Below are positions 7,957-14,865 of a stretch of DNA of 16,285 bases, one piece after another. Made by a program: the position numbers and the translations under genes. The notes beneath the pieces were generated by a model. It was not told the origin of the DNA and did not search any database. It worked only from the letters and a program-made list of their open reading frames with translations. The stretch spans positions 1 through 16,285 of the forward strand of contig CAWVWT010000030.1 of NCBI GenBank assembly GCA_963934015.1. The letters are read 5' to 3'. This DNA comes from MGIIb-P sp963934015 (GTDB lineage: Archaea > Thermoplasmatota > Poseidoniia > Poseidoniales > Thalassarchaeaceae). Numbering within the stretch: position 1 is the first letter of the stretch; every line of letters begins with the position of its first letter.

Positions 7957-7990
7957 GCCGGCGGCTTCAAATCCAAACGGCTCCGCCGGC
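7957..7990 (+). terminator. GC-rich hairpin after ccmD, possible end of the ccm transcript
   Basis: GCCGGCGG (7957-7964) and CCGCCGGC (7983-7990) are perfect 8-bp arms, all G/C, with an 18-base loop. It begins right after the ccmD stop. There is no T-run after it, so it is not a classical intrinsic terminator; it may instead protect the transcript end or cause pausing. It argues against a start at ATG 7996 for the next gene, five bases downstream. Confidence 0.45.
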
Positions 7991-8031
7991 GATTCATGTC
8001 AGAAGATGCGTATACCGTTGCTGGAAGAAAT

Positions 8032-8400
8032 ATGCCTGAGATTTCCATCGCTGTAGGTAATATCTTCGGCTTCTGGGGAATTGGAGCCTATATCATCAGC
8101 GACATGGCCAGTTGGACAGCGCTGATTCCAATGTTCATTGGCGGCCCAATCGCCACCATGGGACTTCTTGCGAAAGTCATGCCAGATAAGCGAAAAACAT
8201 TCATGCATATATCCGCAATTTTTGGCCTCCTCTGTGCACTTGGCGGATTGCGATTACCGATGATTCTCATGGCTGATGACAGTACCAATCTCCTCATTGC
8301 ATCCCATGCAATCATGTTGGTACTCGGTGGCCTCTACACATACTTCTGTGTCCAGTCATTTATCTGGGCACGAAAGCAGCGAGAAGCTGCTGAAACATGA
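8032..8400 (+). CDS. Small four-helix membrane protein of unknown function
   Basis: The 122-residue product has four hydrophobic segments: about 5-25, 28-48, 60-80 and 90-112, with a basic loop PDKRKT after the second and a basic C-terminus (WARKQREAAET). The pattern of a short MP-start, a first helix, then a TALIPMFIGGP second helix recalls a widespread small uncharacterised membrane family known to me from planctomycetes and other bacteria; this is from memory only. ATG 8032 was chosen because it has a weak SD (GGAAG) and the typical beginning. ATG 7996 would add 12 hydrophilic residues and lies five bases after a strong hairpin. NMD3 starts 18 bases after its stop. No function is proposed. 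Confidence 0.8.
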   Translation: MPEISIAVGNIFGFWGIGAYIISDMASWTALIPMFIGGPIATMGLLAKVMPDKRKTFMHISAIFGLLCALGGLRLPMILMADDSTNLLIASHAIMLVLGGLYTYFCVQSFIWARKQREAAET

Positions 8401-8418
8401 ACAAGGCGTGTGGTATGA

Positions 8419-9498
8419 ATGTCCCGTGGTGAAGCGTTCTGCGTTGCCTGTGGGGCTGGTTCGCCACACTCGAGTGACCGCCTTTGCGAAACCTGCTTTC
8501 GCGAACGAAATACACTCTCTGAATGCGCTGAAACCAGTCAGGCGTATCGCTGCCCGAAATGTGGTATGAATTTTGAAAGCGGGCGTTGGGGTCACCTAGA
8601 AACCGCTGACTTGCTTCAACGCCGTTTAGATGATTCACTTCAAGTCCATGAAAGAGCTGAAATGGTTGGTATCGCAACCCATACTGAGACCATCGATGAG
8701 CGAAATGTGAGAATTTATGTTCAAGTTGATGGACAGATTGATGCATTCCATTTCGATGAACAACACGAAGTCATAGTCCGAACTTCAAACATGATTTGCA
8801 CCACCTGCACTCGCAAAGATGGGAATTACTACGAAGCAACCATGCAAATTCGCAGTGCTGGTCGAAAATTGGAGGAAGATGAACTAGAGGAACTGAGAGG
8901 TTCACTGGATACCCTGCTCGCCACAATGGAACCTGATCCAATGTTTTTCATCACCAGAGAGGGCCCCGTTGTTGGGGGTTGGGATGCGACGATGGGGAGT
9001 AAATCACTAACTCGAAATTGGGCCAGACATATGGTTCAGCGGTGGGGTGGACAAACCAAGGAAACACACTCTGTTGTCGGTCAGAAAGATGGAATGGAAG
9101 TTACCCGACTCACTCTTTTGTACCGTCGACCAGGGTATGATTTAGGCGATGTGTTACGATGGAGAAAACGTCTTTGGATGGTGGGCTCATGGCAAAAAGA
9201 TGGACCGATTCTTTTGGCTCATGATCGACAGGAAAAAATCGGCACCACATGGCGCGATTTAGAAAAAGCAGTCGTGATGTCGCGCTTTGTTGAGCAAATC
9301 GAAGTTGACATCCTCAATCGGGATGCTTCGGCGGCTGAATTCATGGATCCTCGGAACTACAAAATACAGACTGTGCGATTACCATACGATGATGATGGAA
9401 CCCATCCTCGATTACGTCTGGGATGGATTACAGATGAGTGGGTTGCTGTGCCGAGAGTGCGAAATCCCGATGAAGGGAATGCCTCTAGGAGGAGTTAA
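8419..9498 (+). CDS. nmd3: NMD3-family ribosome protein (archaeal)
   Basis: The 359-residue protein carries the NMD3 zinc-binding array: C8xxC11, C23xxC26, C45xxC48 and C127xxC130. The motif KDGNYYEATMQIR follows the last pair, as is typical of the family, which has the signature G-(D/N)-Y-Y-E-A-x-x-Q-x-R. A later GGWD motif (187-190) precedes the RNA-contacting domain. Eukaryotic NMD3 brings the 60S subunit out of the nucleus; archaeal forms keep only the ribosome-binding part and probably act in large-subunit maturation or anti-association, which is inferred. The family is not found in bacteria, making this the best evidence for an archaeal source. The stop codon shares one base with the next gene, whose SD lies in the last codons here. 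Of the two nearby ATGs (8415, out of frame, and 8419), only 8419 gives this protein. Confidence 0.92.
   Translation: MSRGEAFCVACGAGSPHSSDRLCETCFRERNTLSECAETSQAYRCPKCGMNFESGRWGHLETADLLQRRLDDSLQVHERAEMVGIATHTETIDERNVRIYVQVDGQIDAFHFDEQHEVIVRTSNMICTTCTRKDGNYYEATMQIRSAGRKLEEDELEELRGSLDTLLATMEPDPMFFITREGPVVGGWDATMGSKSLTRNWARHMVQRWGGQTKETHSVVGQKDGMEVTRLTLLYRRPGYDLGDVLRWRKRLWMVGSWQKDGPILLAHDRQEKIGTTWRDLEKAVVMSRFVEQIEVDILNRDASAAEFMDPRNYKIQTVRLPYDDDGTHPRLRLGWITDEWVAVPRVRNPDEGNASRRS
9487..9494 (+). promoter_or_regulatory. Strong SD site for PGI/PMI inside the end of nmd3
   Basis: AGGAGGAG sits 3-11 bases before ATG 9498 and ATG 9501. The spacing fits ATG 9501 slightly better, so the first of the two Met codons may not be used. 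The site overlaps the last codons of nmd3 and points to re-initiation on a shared mRNA. Confidence 0.75.
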
Positions 9499-10541
9499 TG
9501 ATGACATTGAGTGAGCGAGTAAAAAACCTTGATGGGAGTGATATGCTAGGTCATATTCGTAACTTCCCAACGGATTTGGCCAAGGTATGGGCTCAATCAG
9601 AATCTTGGGATTTATCTTTGATTGAAGATGCAACATTCACTGGTGTTGTTTGCCTAGGAATGGGTGGATCCGCCTCTGGAGGGGATTTCCTTTCATGCCT
9701 ATCTGATGCCGATGGTTGTCTCCCTTTCATCGCCCACCGCGGCTATGATTTACCCACATGGGTGTCTGAAAAATGGTTAATCCTCGCGACATCATATTCG
9801 GGGAATACCGAGGAGACAATCGATGCGGTTGAGGCGGCGATTGGGCTGGGGTGTTCAGTGGTTGGTTTGTCTTCAGGTGGTGCTTTGCAGACACTTTTAC
9901 AAAATTCGAACCAAACTTGGGTCGAATTGCCTAGTGGTCAGCCACCCCGTTCTGCCTTTGGCCACATCTTTGGGGCCCAAGTTGCGCTTGCTTGGCGATT
10001 GGGAATCATGAGTGCCCCGGATGATATCGAAGTGATGCTGGTGCGCCTAACCGAAGCTGTGGAAGCATGTGATTTTACACACGATAGCGATGATGATGTC
10101 ATCGCTGAAATGGCTGAATCGATCCTCGGTCGAGAGGTTAGCGTGTTGGCCACACAATCTCTGGCACCGACAGCGTATCGAGCGGCCTGCCAATTAAATG
10201 AGAATGGTGGAATCTTTGCCCGATCACATGTCATCCCTGAAATGAATCACAATGAGATTGTCGCTTGGGGTGAAGAAAACGCCGCTGACAACCAGAGCCT
10301 GTTGATATTCTCATGGGATGGAGTCCATGAACGCAATGATTTACGCATTGACTGGTTCCTCGAAAATATCAGTGTAGAACCAACCTGGGGTCTACTGTGT
10401 GAAGGTGAATCACATCTCGAGGTCTTACTCTATGCCGTCATTCTGATGGATTGGCTCTCTTGTGCTGTTGCACTTCTGCGAGGAAAGGACCCCACTGCAA
10501 TCGGACCAATTGTGGGGCTCAAAGACCATCTTTCTCAGTAA
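9498..10541 (+). CDS. Bifunctional phosphoglucose/phosphomannose isomerase
   Basis: This 347-residue protein has two SIS sugar-phosphate domains. The first shows GMGGSASGG (55-62) and SYSGNTEET (99-107), the phosphate-binding loops. QPPRSAFGHIF (148-158) between the domains and PEMNHNEI with His251 and Glu254 are hallmarks of the PGI/PMI family of archaea and some bacteria. It interconverts fructose-6-phosphate with glucose-6-phosphate and with mannose-6-phosphate in the cytoplasm, serving gluconeogenesis/glycolysis and mannose supply for glycans. Length is normal (about 300-350). It is coupled to nmd3 by a one-base overlap and a strong SD. The 3' end overlaps the convergent M23 gene by 7 bases. 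Two glycosyltransferase-type genes nearby could use its mannose branch; that link is inferred. Confidence 0.93.
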   Translation: MMTLSERVKNLDGSDMLGHIRNFPTDLAKVWAQSESWDLSLIEDATFTGVVCLGMGGSASGGDFLSCLSDADGCLPFIAHRGYDLPTWVSEKWLILATSYSGNTEETIDAVEAAIGLGCSVVGLSSGGALQTLLQNSNQTWVELPSGQPPRSAFGHIFGAQVALAWRLGIMSAPDDIEVMLVRLTEAVEACDFTHDSDDDVIAEMAESILGREVSVLATQSLAPTAYRAACQLNENGGIFARSHVIPEMNHNEIVAWGEENAADNQSLLIFSWDGVHERNDLRIDWFLENISVEPTWGLLCEGESHLEVLLYAVILMDWLSCAVALLRGKDPTAIGPIVGLKDHLSQ

Positions 10542-11122
10542 AGAGGTCCAAGGACCAAGCGTGGATCTGGAAAATCTAGTAATGCTTGTTCTCGTTCACT
10601 GGGTGTCACAACTCCGGGTAAATCATAGGTTGTTGGTTCCCTGTAAGACAATTGAAAGTGCAGGTGTGAAGGCCAACCACCATTTTCATTTTCTGCGCCA
10701 AACCAAGCGATAATTTCGCCCCCTGAAACAGATTTACCTGGTGTACAATTTTCTGTGGATGCGGCATTCAAGTGCCCATACAACACCCACAGATTTTGAC
10801 CTTGGATGAAATGATGGATGATGACCGTGTGACCATAATCTCCATCCGCAGGATTGTATCCCGAAAATGCAACCACACCATCAGCAATAGATTTCACTGG
10901 CGTGCCGATTGGACCACCGATATCTAGGCCAACATGGACACACCTATCTTCTGTGAATAAATCAGTATTGTACAGACCAGGGCGTACCTCATCATATCGA
11001 CCGATGTCAAATTCAAATGTTGACGGAGAAGCATCTCCTGTTGTGAAATCTCGAACCTCATATTCATCGGGTAAATCGACTGTTGGATGCCAATGCTCCT
11101 TGGAAAAATCGATGCCGGCCAT
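10535..11122 (-). CDS. Stand-alone M23 (LytM-type) zinc metallopeptidase
   Basis: The 195-residue protein carries the full M23 metal and catalytic set: His63 and Asp67 in HVGLDIGG, His117 in LYGHL, and HLH (153-155) in PSHLHFQL, so the site looks intact. M23 enzymes are Gly-Gly endopeptidases, usually acting on murein. No signal peptide or membrane helix is visible, so it is probably cytoplasmic. The context GDYGHTV...LYGHL...NGGWPSHLHFQL and the end (LPGVVTP...FPDPRLVLG) resemble, from memory, the central domain of bacterial APH-M23-aminotransferase fusion proteins more than classical murein hydrolases. Start ATG 11122 was chosen; GTG 11140 adds six residues. It is convergent with PGI/PMI (7-base overlap) and divergent from the GT-C-like gene. 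The fold is firm; the substrate is unknown. Confidence 0.88.
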   Translation of the reverse strand: MAGIDFSKEHWHPTVDLPDEYEVRDFTTGDASPSTFEFDIGRYDEVRPGLYNTDLFTEDRCVHVGLDIGGPIGTPVKSIADGVVAFSGYNPADGDYGHTVIIHHFIQGQNLWVLYGHLNAASTENCTPGKSVSGGEIIAWFGAENENGGWPSHLHFQLSYREPTTYDLPGVVTPSEREQALLDFPDPRLVLGPLY

Positions 11123-11190
11123 GCAATGTCGAACAACCACCCCTTCAACACATCTTCGGATGCACCGACTTCAAGTGGAGTGTGCCAACA

Positions 11191-11209
11191 TCGCCTCCAT
11201 AGGAGGCGA
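11191..11209 (+). promoter_or_regulatory. Hairpin enclosing the SD of the GT-C-like gene
   Basis: TCGCCTCC and GGAGGCGA form a perfect 8-bp stem with a 3-base loop (ATA). The downstream arm holds most of the SD AGGAGG (11201-11206), which is 7 bases before the TTG start at 11214. If folded in RNA, it would hide the ribosome-binding site. A perfect 8-bp dyad with this loop is expected less than once by chance in 16 kb. Confidence 0.55.
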
Positions 11210-11213
11210 CATA

Positions 11214-13640
11214 TTGGAAGCAGGTCTATTCAGTATCATCCTTGGAAGTGGGCTCCTTATCGGACTCGGATTGATTCCCGGCCTTGCTCTCATTCGGATA
11301 CTGGATCCAGGTGCCGATCGTCTACGACAATTGATGCTTGTTCCTGCTGCCAGCCTGTTGATTCTCTACGGTTTGGCTGGATGGTTAGTCGTACTTAGGG
11401 GGGAACACTCCATTGGAATTCTAGTGCTAGTAATTCTAATTTTAAACGCCCTCTCAGCAACGCTAGGATGGCAAAGAGAAAGTGTCAGAGTTCGTCGTTT
11501 ATCCGCGTGGGAGCGGCTTGAAGAAATCGAAGCTGCTGCTGAATCCGAAGCTGGAACTGTCGAACTTGAAGATGACGTTATTGCCGAGAGAAAACATGCT
11601 GCTCTCATCGAAACGGGTAGACCTGTTTGGTTGCCTTGGGCGCTTGGTATTTCGGCGATTGTTTGTCTAACACCACTGTTGATTCTAGATCGACCAATGG
11701 GTGTTGATTGGTTGGGGTTCGCAACCCTTTCACATCGCTTGGCAGAAACTGGTTCACTGATGCTGCCTGAACCAAATGTTGGGAGATGGACATACCCACC
11801 GGGATTCCCCGCACTTGCGGCTTTTCTAGAGCAAGCGACTGGATTGTCGCCGAGTGATTGTATTCATCTCCTGGGACAACTCACACTGCTTGCAATCATC
11901 TGGGGTGTTGCGGGTGCTGCAGATCGTTGGGGTGCTGCAGGGACGACGTTGTTGGCACTATGCCTTGCACCAGCCCTCTTCGCCAAAGCCTTCGACAGTG
12001 GTTATCCAACCGTTGCCAGCCAATTGGGACTTGTATTGGGATTGTTGGTTTTGGTTAAACCACCTCGGGAAAGAAGTAAACGCATGGATATTGTATTTGC
12101 ATTAGGGGTGGTATTTGTGGGAGTCATTCATCCCACAGGATCACTCTACCTTGGGACCTTATTGCTCGCATGGTTGGTTACACATCGCTGGTCGGCTCAA
12201 CGAGAAAGTTCGCACTCTGGCCGCCTCGCCATCATTTCCGCTATTGTTGTAGGGGGGGCCATCATCACCGTGATGGGAATCTTTGCACCTAAGATGTTGG
12301 ATACACCTATCTGGGCAGAATATGGTTGGCAAGGTGGCTTGCCTCTGCTGGTCTTCAATGGACCTCTATTAATCGGGCTCGCAGGGTGGGCATTGTGGAG
12401 ATACCGCGCCTCTTTCGAAGTTTGGTTATTGGGCCTTTGGATTGCTGTGCAATGGATGCTCACATGGATTCATTTATTCGACGGTTTTGTGGGTATTTCG
12501 GCCCTTACACTCATCTCCTATATGCTATACTCAATGGCATTACATGGATTCCACATCCCCTTGGCTGTTTTAGCTGGAATCGTTCTTGCAAAAGTCCCTC
12601 GCCTCACACCGAGAATGCGTGAAAGACGATTGGATGAAGCGCATGAGGAAATTGCAGATGGAGGTGAAATGAGTTACGTTGAACTGGTGATTCCAGAAGC
12701 CGCTTCGAAACGACCGATTCAAACACTGATGAGTCTGGCTTTGGCTTTCATTTTACTTTCTCATATTGTGCTGATTGAAATTGGTTCGCACCCAGAGTTT
12801 GAAGCCCAAACAGATGGTGACCGGCTGCTACGATCTGCCATCTCAAGTCTCCCCTCAGACTCAGTCCTCTATTCCGAAACTGCACACTGGGGTATCCTGT
12901 ACGATGTCGATACAGATTTAGGATTGACAAGTTTCCCAAGCCTTGGTTTACTGACTGTGGAAGAGAGGATTCAGTGGGATGTGGAGCGTGCAATTCTAGC
13001 TGATGATATAGGAAAGATTAGTGATATTGGAATAACACATGCCGTCACATCTCCTCGAGGGCAGATGGGACACATCTTGGCTGTGAGTGAATATTGGGCG
13101 ATAGTGGCGGATGAGAAAGGAAGTCGGCTCTGGCAATTTGAGCCCGTTCCCACTGCGTTTTCTATCAAAACAAGTGTCACAACTTTTCCCACCGCAGAGG
13201 ATTGTTTAGAATCTTGTGAATGGCGACCTGATGCTTGGGGCCATGCGGATACATCCCATTTGGGTATACGCCCTGATCACACCACCTTCCTGACGGGCGG
13301 GGGTTTAGATTTCGCATCGATTGAACTGCCGCGGCAGCATCGTGATGCTGATTTGATGGTTGGATTACAAATTACGGCCCCTGGATATATTGATGTTGAA
13401 TTCATGGTTTGCGATGTTGGCACTGTCAATTGCAGTGCGACCGCTGGAACTGTCGAACGGGGTGTGAGCACATTGACCCTATTGCATCACAGTGATTTCA
13501 TGGGGGAAATTGAAGTCCACCTCTCTGTAGCGGTCAAACCGGACTGGTGGTTAGACCCTGCAGGTATCTCAGGTCGAAGTGACCAAATGATTGATACAAA
13601 CGGGCTCTGGGTGCATTGGATAGAGGTGAGGAATCTATGA
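11214..13640 (+). CDS. Large polytopic GT-C-like membrane glycosyltransferase, candidate
   Basis: The protein of about 808 residues has some 12 or more hydrophobic segments, then a soluble, probably external domain of about 270 residues. A cytoplasmic acidic insert lies after the third helix (ERLEEIEAAAES). The loop with MGVDW (about 162-166) and TYPPGFPAL (193-201) is typical of GT-C enzymes, which take sugar from a lipid-phosphate donor and act on the outer face. The frame is open back to ATG 10854, but that part is antisense to the M23 gene and has no membrane or family character. I chose TTG 11214 because AGGAGG lies 7 bases upstream and a hydrophobic N-terminus follows. ATG 11160 is an alternative. 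Its stop overlaps the GT2 start (ATGA). No specific family was recognised, so a non-enzymatic membrane protein is possible. Confidence 0.75.
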   Translation: MEAGLFSIILGSGLLIGLGLIPGLALIRILDPGADRLRQLMLVPAASLLILYGLAGWLVVLRGEHSIGILVLVILILNALSATLGWQRESVRVRRLSAWERLEEIEAAAESEAGTVELEDDVIAERKHAALIETGRPVWLPWALGISAIVCLTPLLILDRPMGVDWLGFATLSHRLAETGSLMLPEPNVGRWTYPPGFPALAAFLEQATGLSPSDCIHLLGQLTLLAIIWGVAGAADRWGAAGTTLLALCLAPALFAKAFDSGYPTVASQLGLVLGLLVLVKPPRERSKRMDIVFALGVVFVGVIHPTGSLYLGTLLLAWLVTHRWSAQRESSHSGRLAIISAIVVGGAIITVMGIFAPKMLDTPIWAEYGWQGGLPLLVFNGPLLIGLAGWALWRYRASFEVWLLGLWIAVQWMLTWIHLFDGFVGISALTLISYMLYSMALHGFHIPLAVLAGIVLAKVPRLTPRMRERRLDEAHEEIADGGEMSYVELVIPEAASKRPIQTLMSLALAFILLSHIVLIEIGSHPEFEAQTDGDRLLRSAISSLPSDSVLYSETAHWGILYDVDTDLGLTSFPSLGLLTVEERIQWDVERAILADDIGKISDIGITHAVTSPRGQMGHILAVSEYWAIVADEKGSRLWQFEPVPTAFSIKTSVTTFPTAEDCLESCEWRPDAWGHADTSHLGIRPDHTTFLTGGGLDFASIELPRQHRDADLMVGLQITAPGYIDVEFMVCDVGTVNCSATAGTVERGVSTLTLLHHSDFMGEIEVHLSVAVKPDWWLDPAGISGRSDQMIDTNGLWVHWIEVRNL

Positions 13641-14356
13641 CACGTGGCTTGACAATATTGCTGCCCACCTACAATGAGGTTGACGCTTTGCCAAAGGTCG
13701 TTGATGCGTTACCACTGGATGCGCTCAAATCCGCTGGGTGGGAACCTCGTATCGTCATCGCTGATGGGCGTAGCACAGATGGGACGCAGGAACGTGCCGC
13801 AGAATTGGGTCTAGAATTGATTATTCAAGGCCCAGCTGCGGGTAAAGGGTTCGGAATGCGAGAAGGATTTGCACGCTTCCTCGCACATCATGATGATGTG
13901 TTGGTGATGCTTGATGCAGATGGTACGTATGCACCCAATGAGATGCTTCGACTGCTCCAACATCTTGATGAGGGTGAGTACGATGTTGTCACCGGTAGTA
14001 GATTGAGAGGAGATATTCAACCCGGTGCTATGTCAAGGCTCAATTGGATTGGAAATCACGTCTTGACTTGGTTCGCTGTCGCCTTGTATCGAGTGTTCAT
14101 CAGCGATATTTGCACTGGATACTGGGCCTTCCGCCGAAGTGCAATTCAGAAGATGTCTCTGAACTCTACGGCGTTTGAGATTGAGGCTGAGATGTACACA
14201 GCCTGTGCTACTGAAGGACTGCGGATGAGTGAAGTGCCTATTTCCTATGCACCACGAATTGGGGAATCCAAACTTGGATCGGTAAGTGACGGTGTGCGAA
14301 TCCTTCGCAAACTACTCGTTCGAAGGATGTTCCCCCGACCAGTGAACAGAGTTTGA
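13637..14356 (+). CDS. GT2 glycosyltransferase, dolichol-phosphate mannose/glucose synthase-like
   Basis: The 239-residue protein begins LTILLPTYNE, followed by ADGRSTDGT (42-50), the DxD motif in LDADGTYAP (Asp93/Asp95), GSRLRGD and DICTGYWAFRR. This is the Dpm1-type GT2 order. Such enzymes move a hexose from a nucleotide sugar to a polyprenyl phosphate at the inner membrane face. There is no long C-terminal membrane domain, only a hydrophobic stretch near LTWFAVALYRVFI (about 140-155), as in short Dpm1 forms. ATG 13637 was chosen over 13616 because it overlaps the upstream stop (ATGA) and has the SD GAGGTGAGG (13623-13631). Coupling to the GT-C-like gene suggests that the two work in sequence. 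The choice between mannose and glucose cannot be made here. Confidence 0.9.
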   Translation: MTRGLTILLPTYNEVDALPKVVDALPLDALKSAGWEPRIVIADGRSTDGTQERAAELGLELIIQGPAAGKGFGMREGFARFLAHHDDVLVMLDADGTYAPNEMLRLLQHLDEGEYDVVTGSRLRGDIQPGAMSRLNWIGNHVLTWFAVALYRVFISDICTGYWAFRRSAIQKMSLNSTAFEIEAEMYTACATEGLRMSEVPISYAPRIGESKLGSVSDGVRILRKLLVRRMFPRPVNRV

Positions 14357-14375
14357 ATGACCGGCCTATTCATTT

Positions 14376-14390
14376 TCAAATAAGTTTACA
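14376..14390 (+). promoter_or_regulatory. Possible TATA box before the Endonuc_Holl-like gene
   Basis: The AT-rich stretch TCAAATAAGTTTACA is centred about 31 bases before ATG 14414, the distance expected for a leaderless archaeal transcript. No SD is present before that ATG, which agrees with leaderless initiation. An almost identical core (TTCAAATA) lies upstream of the DUF2130 gene. Confidence 0.35.
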
Positions 14391-14413
14391 GACCATAGTA
14401 GTCTGGATAAATT

Positions 14414-14851
14414 ATGGTTGACCTACATACCGAAACGATTGTTGCCATCGTAATTTCTTCATTGATTGTACTGTATCTGTTGAAGATAATTGTCCAGATG
14501 AAAATTGGACATAATGCTGCAATAAACGAAGCAAGGAAGGATACTAGTAATCGACAGAGGAGTGTCATCAAGGGCCAGATTAGTGAAGTCATAGCACCCT
14601 GGTCAATCAAAGCTGTGAATAGCGTAAAGGAACTAAATTTCATGGGTAACCCAATCGATTTTGTCGGCTTCAAAGGCCTAGATGGTGAAGATGAAATTGA
14701 AATCAAATTCATCGAGATAAAATCGGGGAAATCAAGACTCACCAAGAGTCAGCGTCGAATCAGAGATGCAGTAATTGCGAAGCGTATCGAGTGGGTCGAG
14801 GTGCGAGTCAAGGATGCAGAAATTGAAATCGAAGAGAAAATCGCCAGATAG
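14414..14851 (+). CDS. Membrane-anchored Endonuc_Holl-family predicted nuclease
   Basis: The 145-residue protein has one N-terminal membrane helix (about 8-28), then a nuclease-like domain. Visible motifs are ARKDTSNRQRSVIKGQISE (Glu58), MGNPIDFVGF (Asp82) and FIEIKSGKSRLT (Glu101, Lys103), followed by QRRIRDAV. These match the order in a family described as predicted endonucleases distantly related to archaeal Holliday junction resolvases, with a PD-(D/E)xK core. The expected acidic and lysine residues are all present, so it could be active on DNA. The membrane helix would tether it to the inner face. It is AT-richer than the genes to its left, and converges on the DUF2130 gene with a 14-base gap. 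The biological role of this family is not known to me. Confidence 0.82.
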   Translation: MVDLHTETIVAIVISSLIVLYLLKIIVQMKIGHNAAINEARKDTSNRQRSVIKGQISEVIAPWSIKAVNSVKELNFMGNPIDFVGFKGLDGEDEIEIKFIEIKSGKSRLTKSQRRIRDAVIAKRIEWVEVRVKDAEIEIEEKIAR

Positions 14852-14865
14852 AGGTTGAATCGGCA

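Noticed and set aside
10854..11213. N-terminal extension of the GT-C-like protein from ATG 10854
   Set aside because: The 120 extra residues are antisense to the conserved M23 domain, are low in hydrophobic residues, and an SD with a TTG start lies at the beginning of the membrane region.
14386..14745. 119-residue minus-strand frame
   Set aside because: It is fully antisense to the Endonuc_Holl-like gene, whose motifs are clear.
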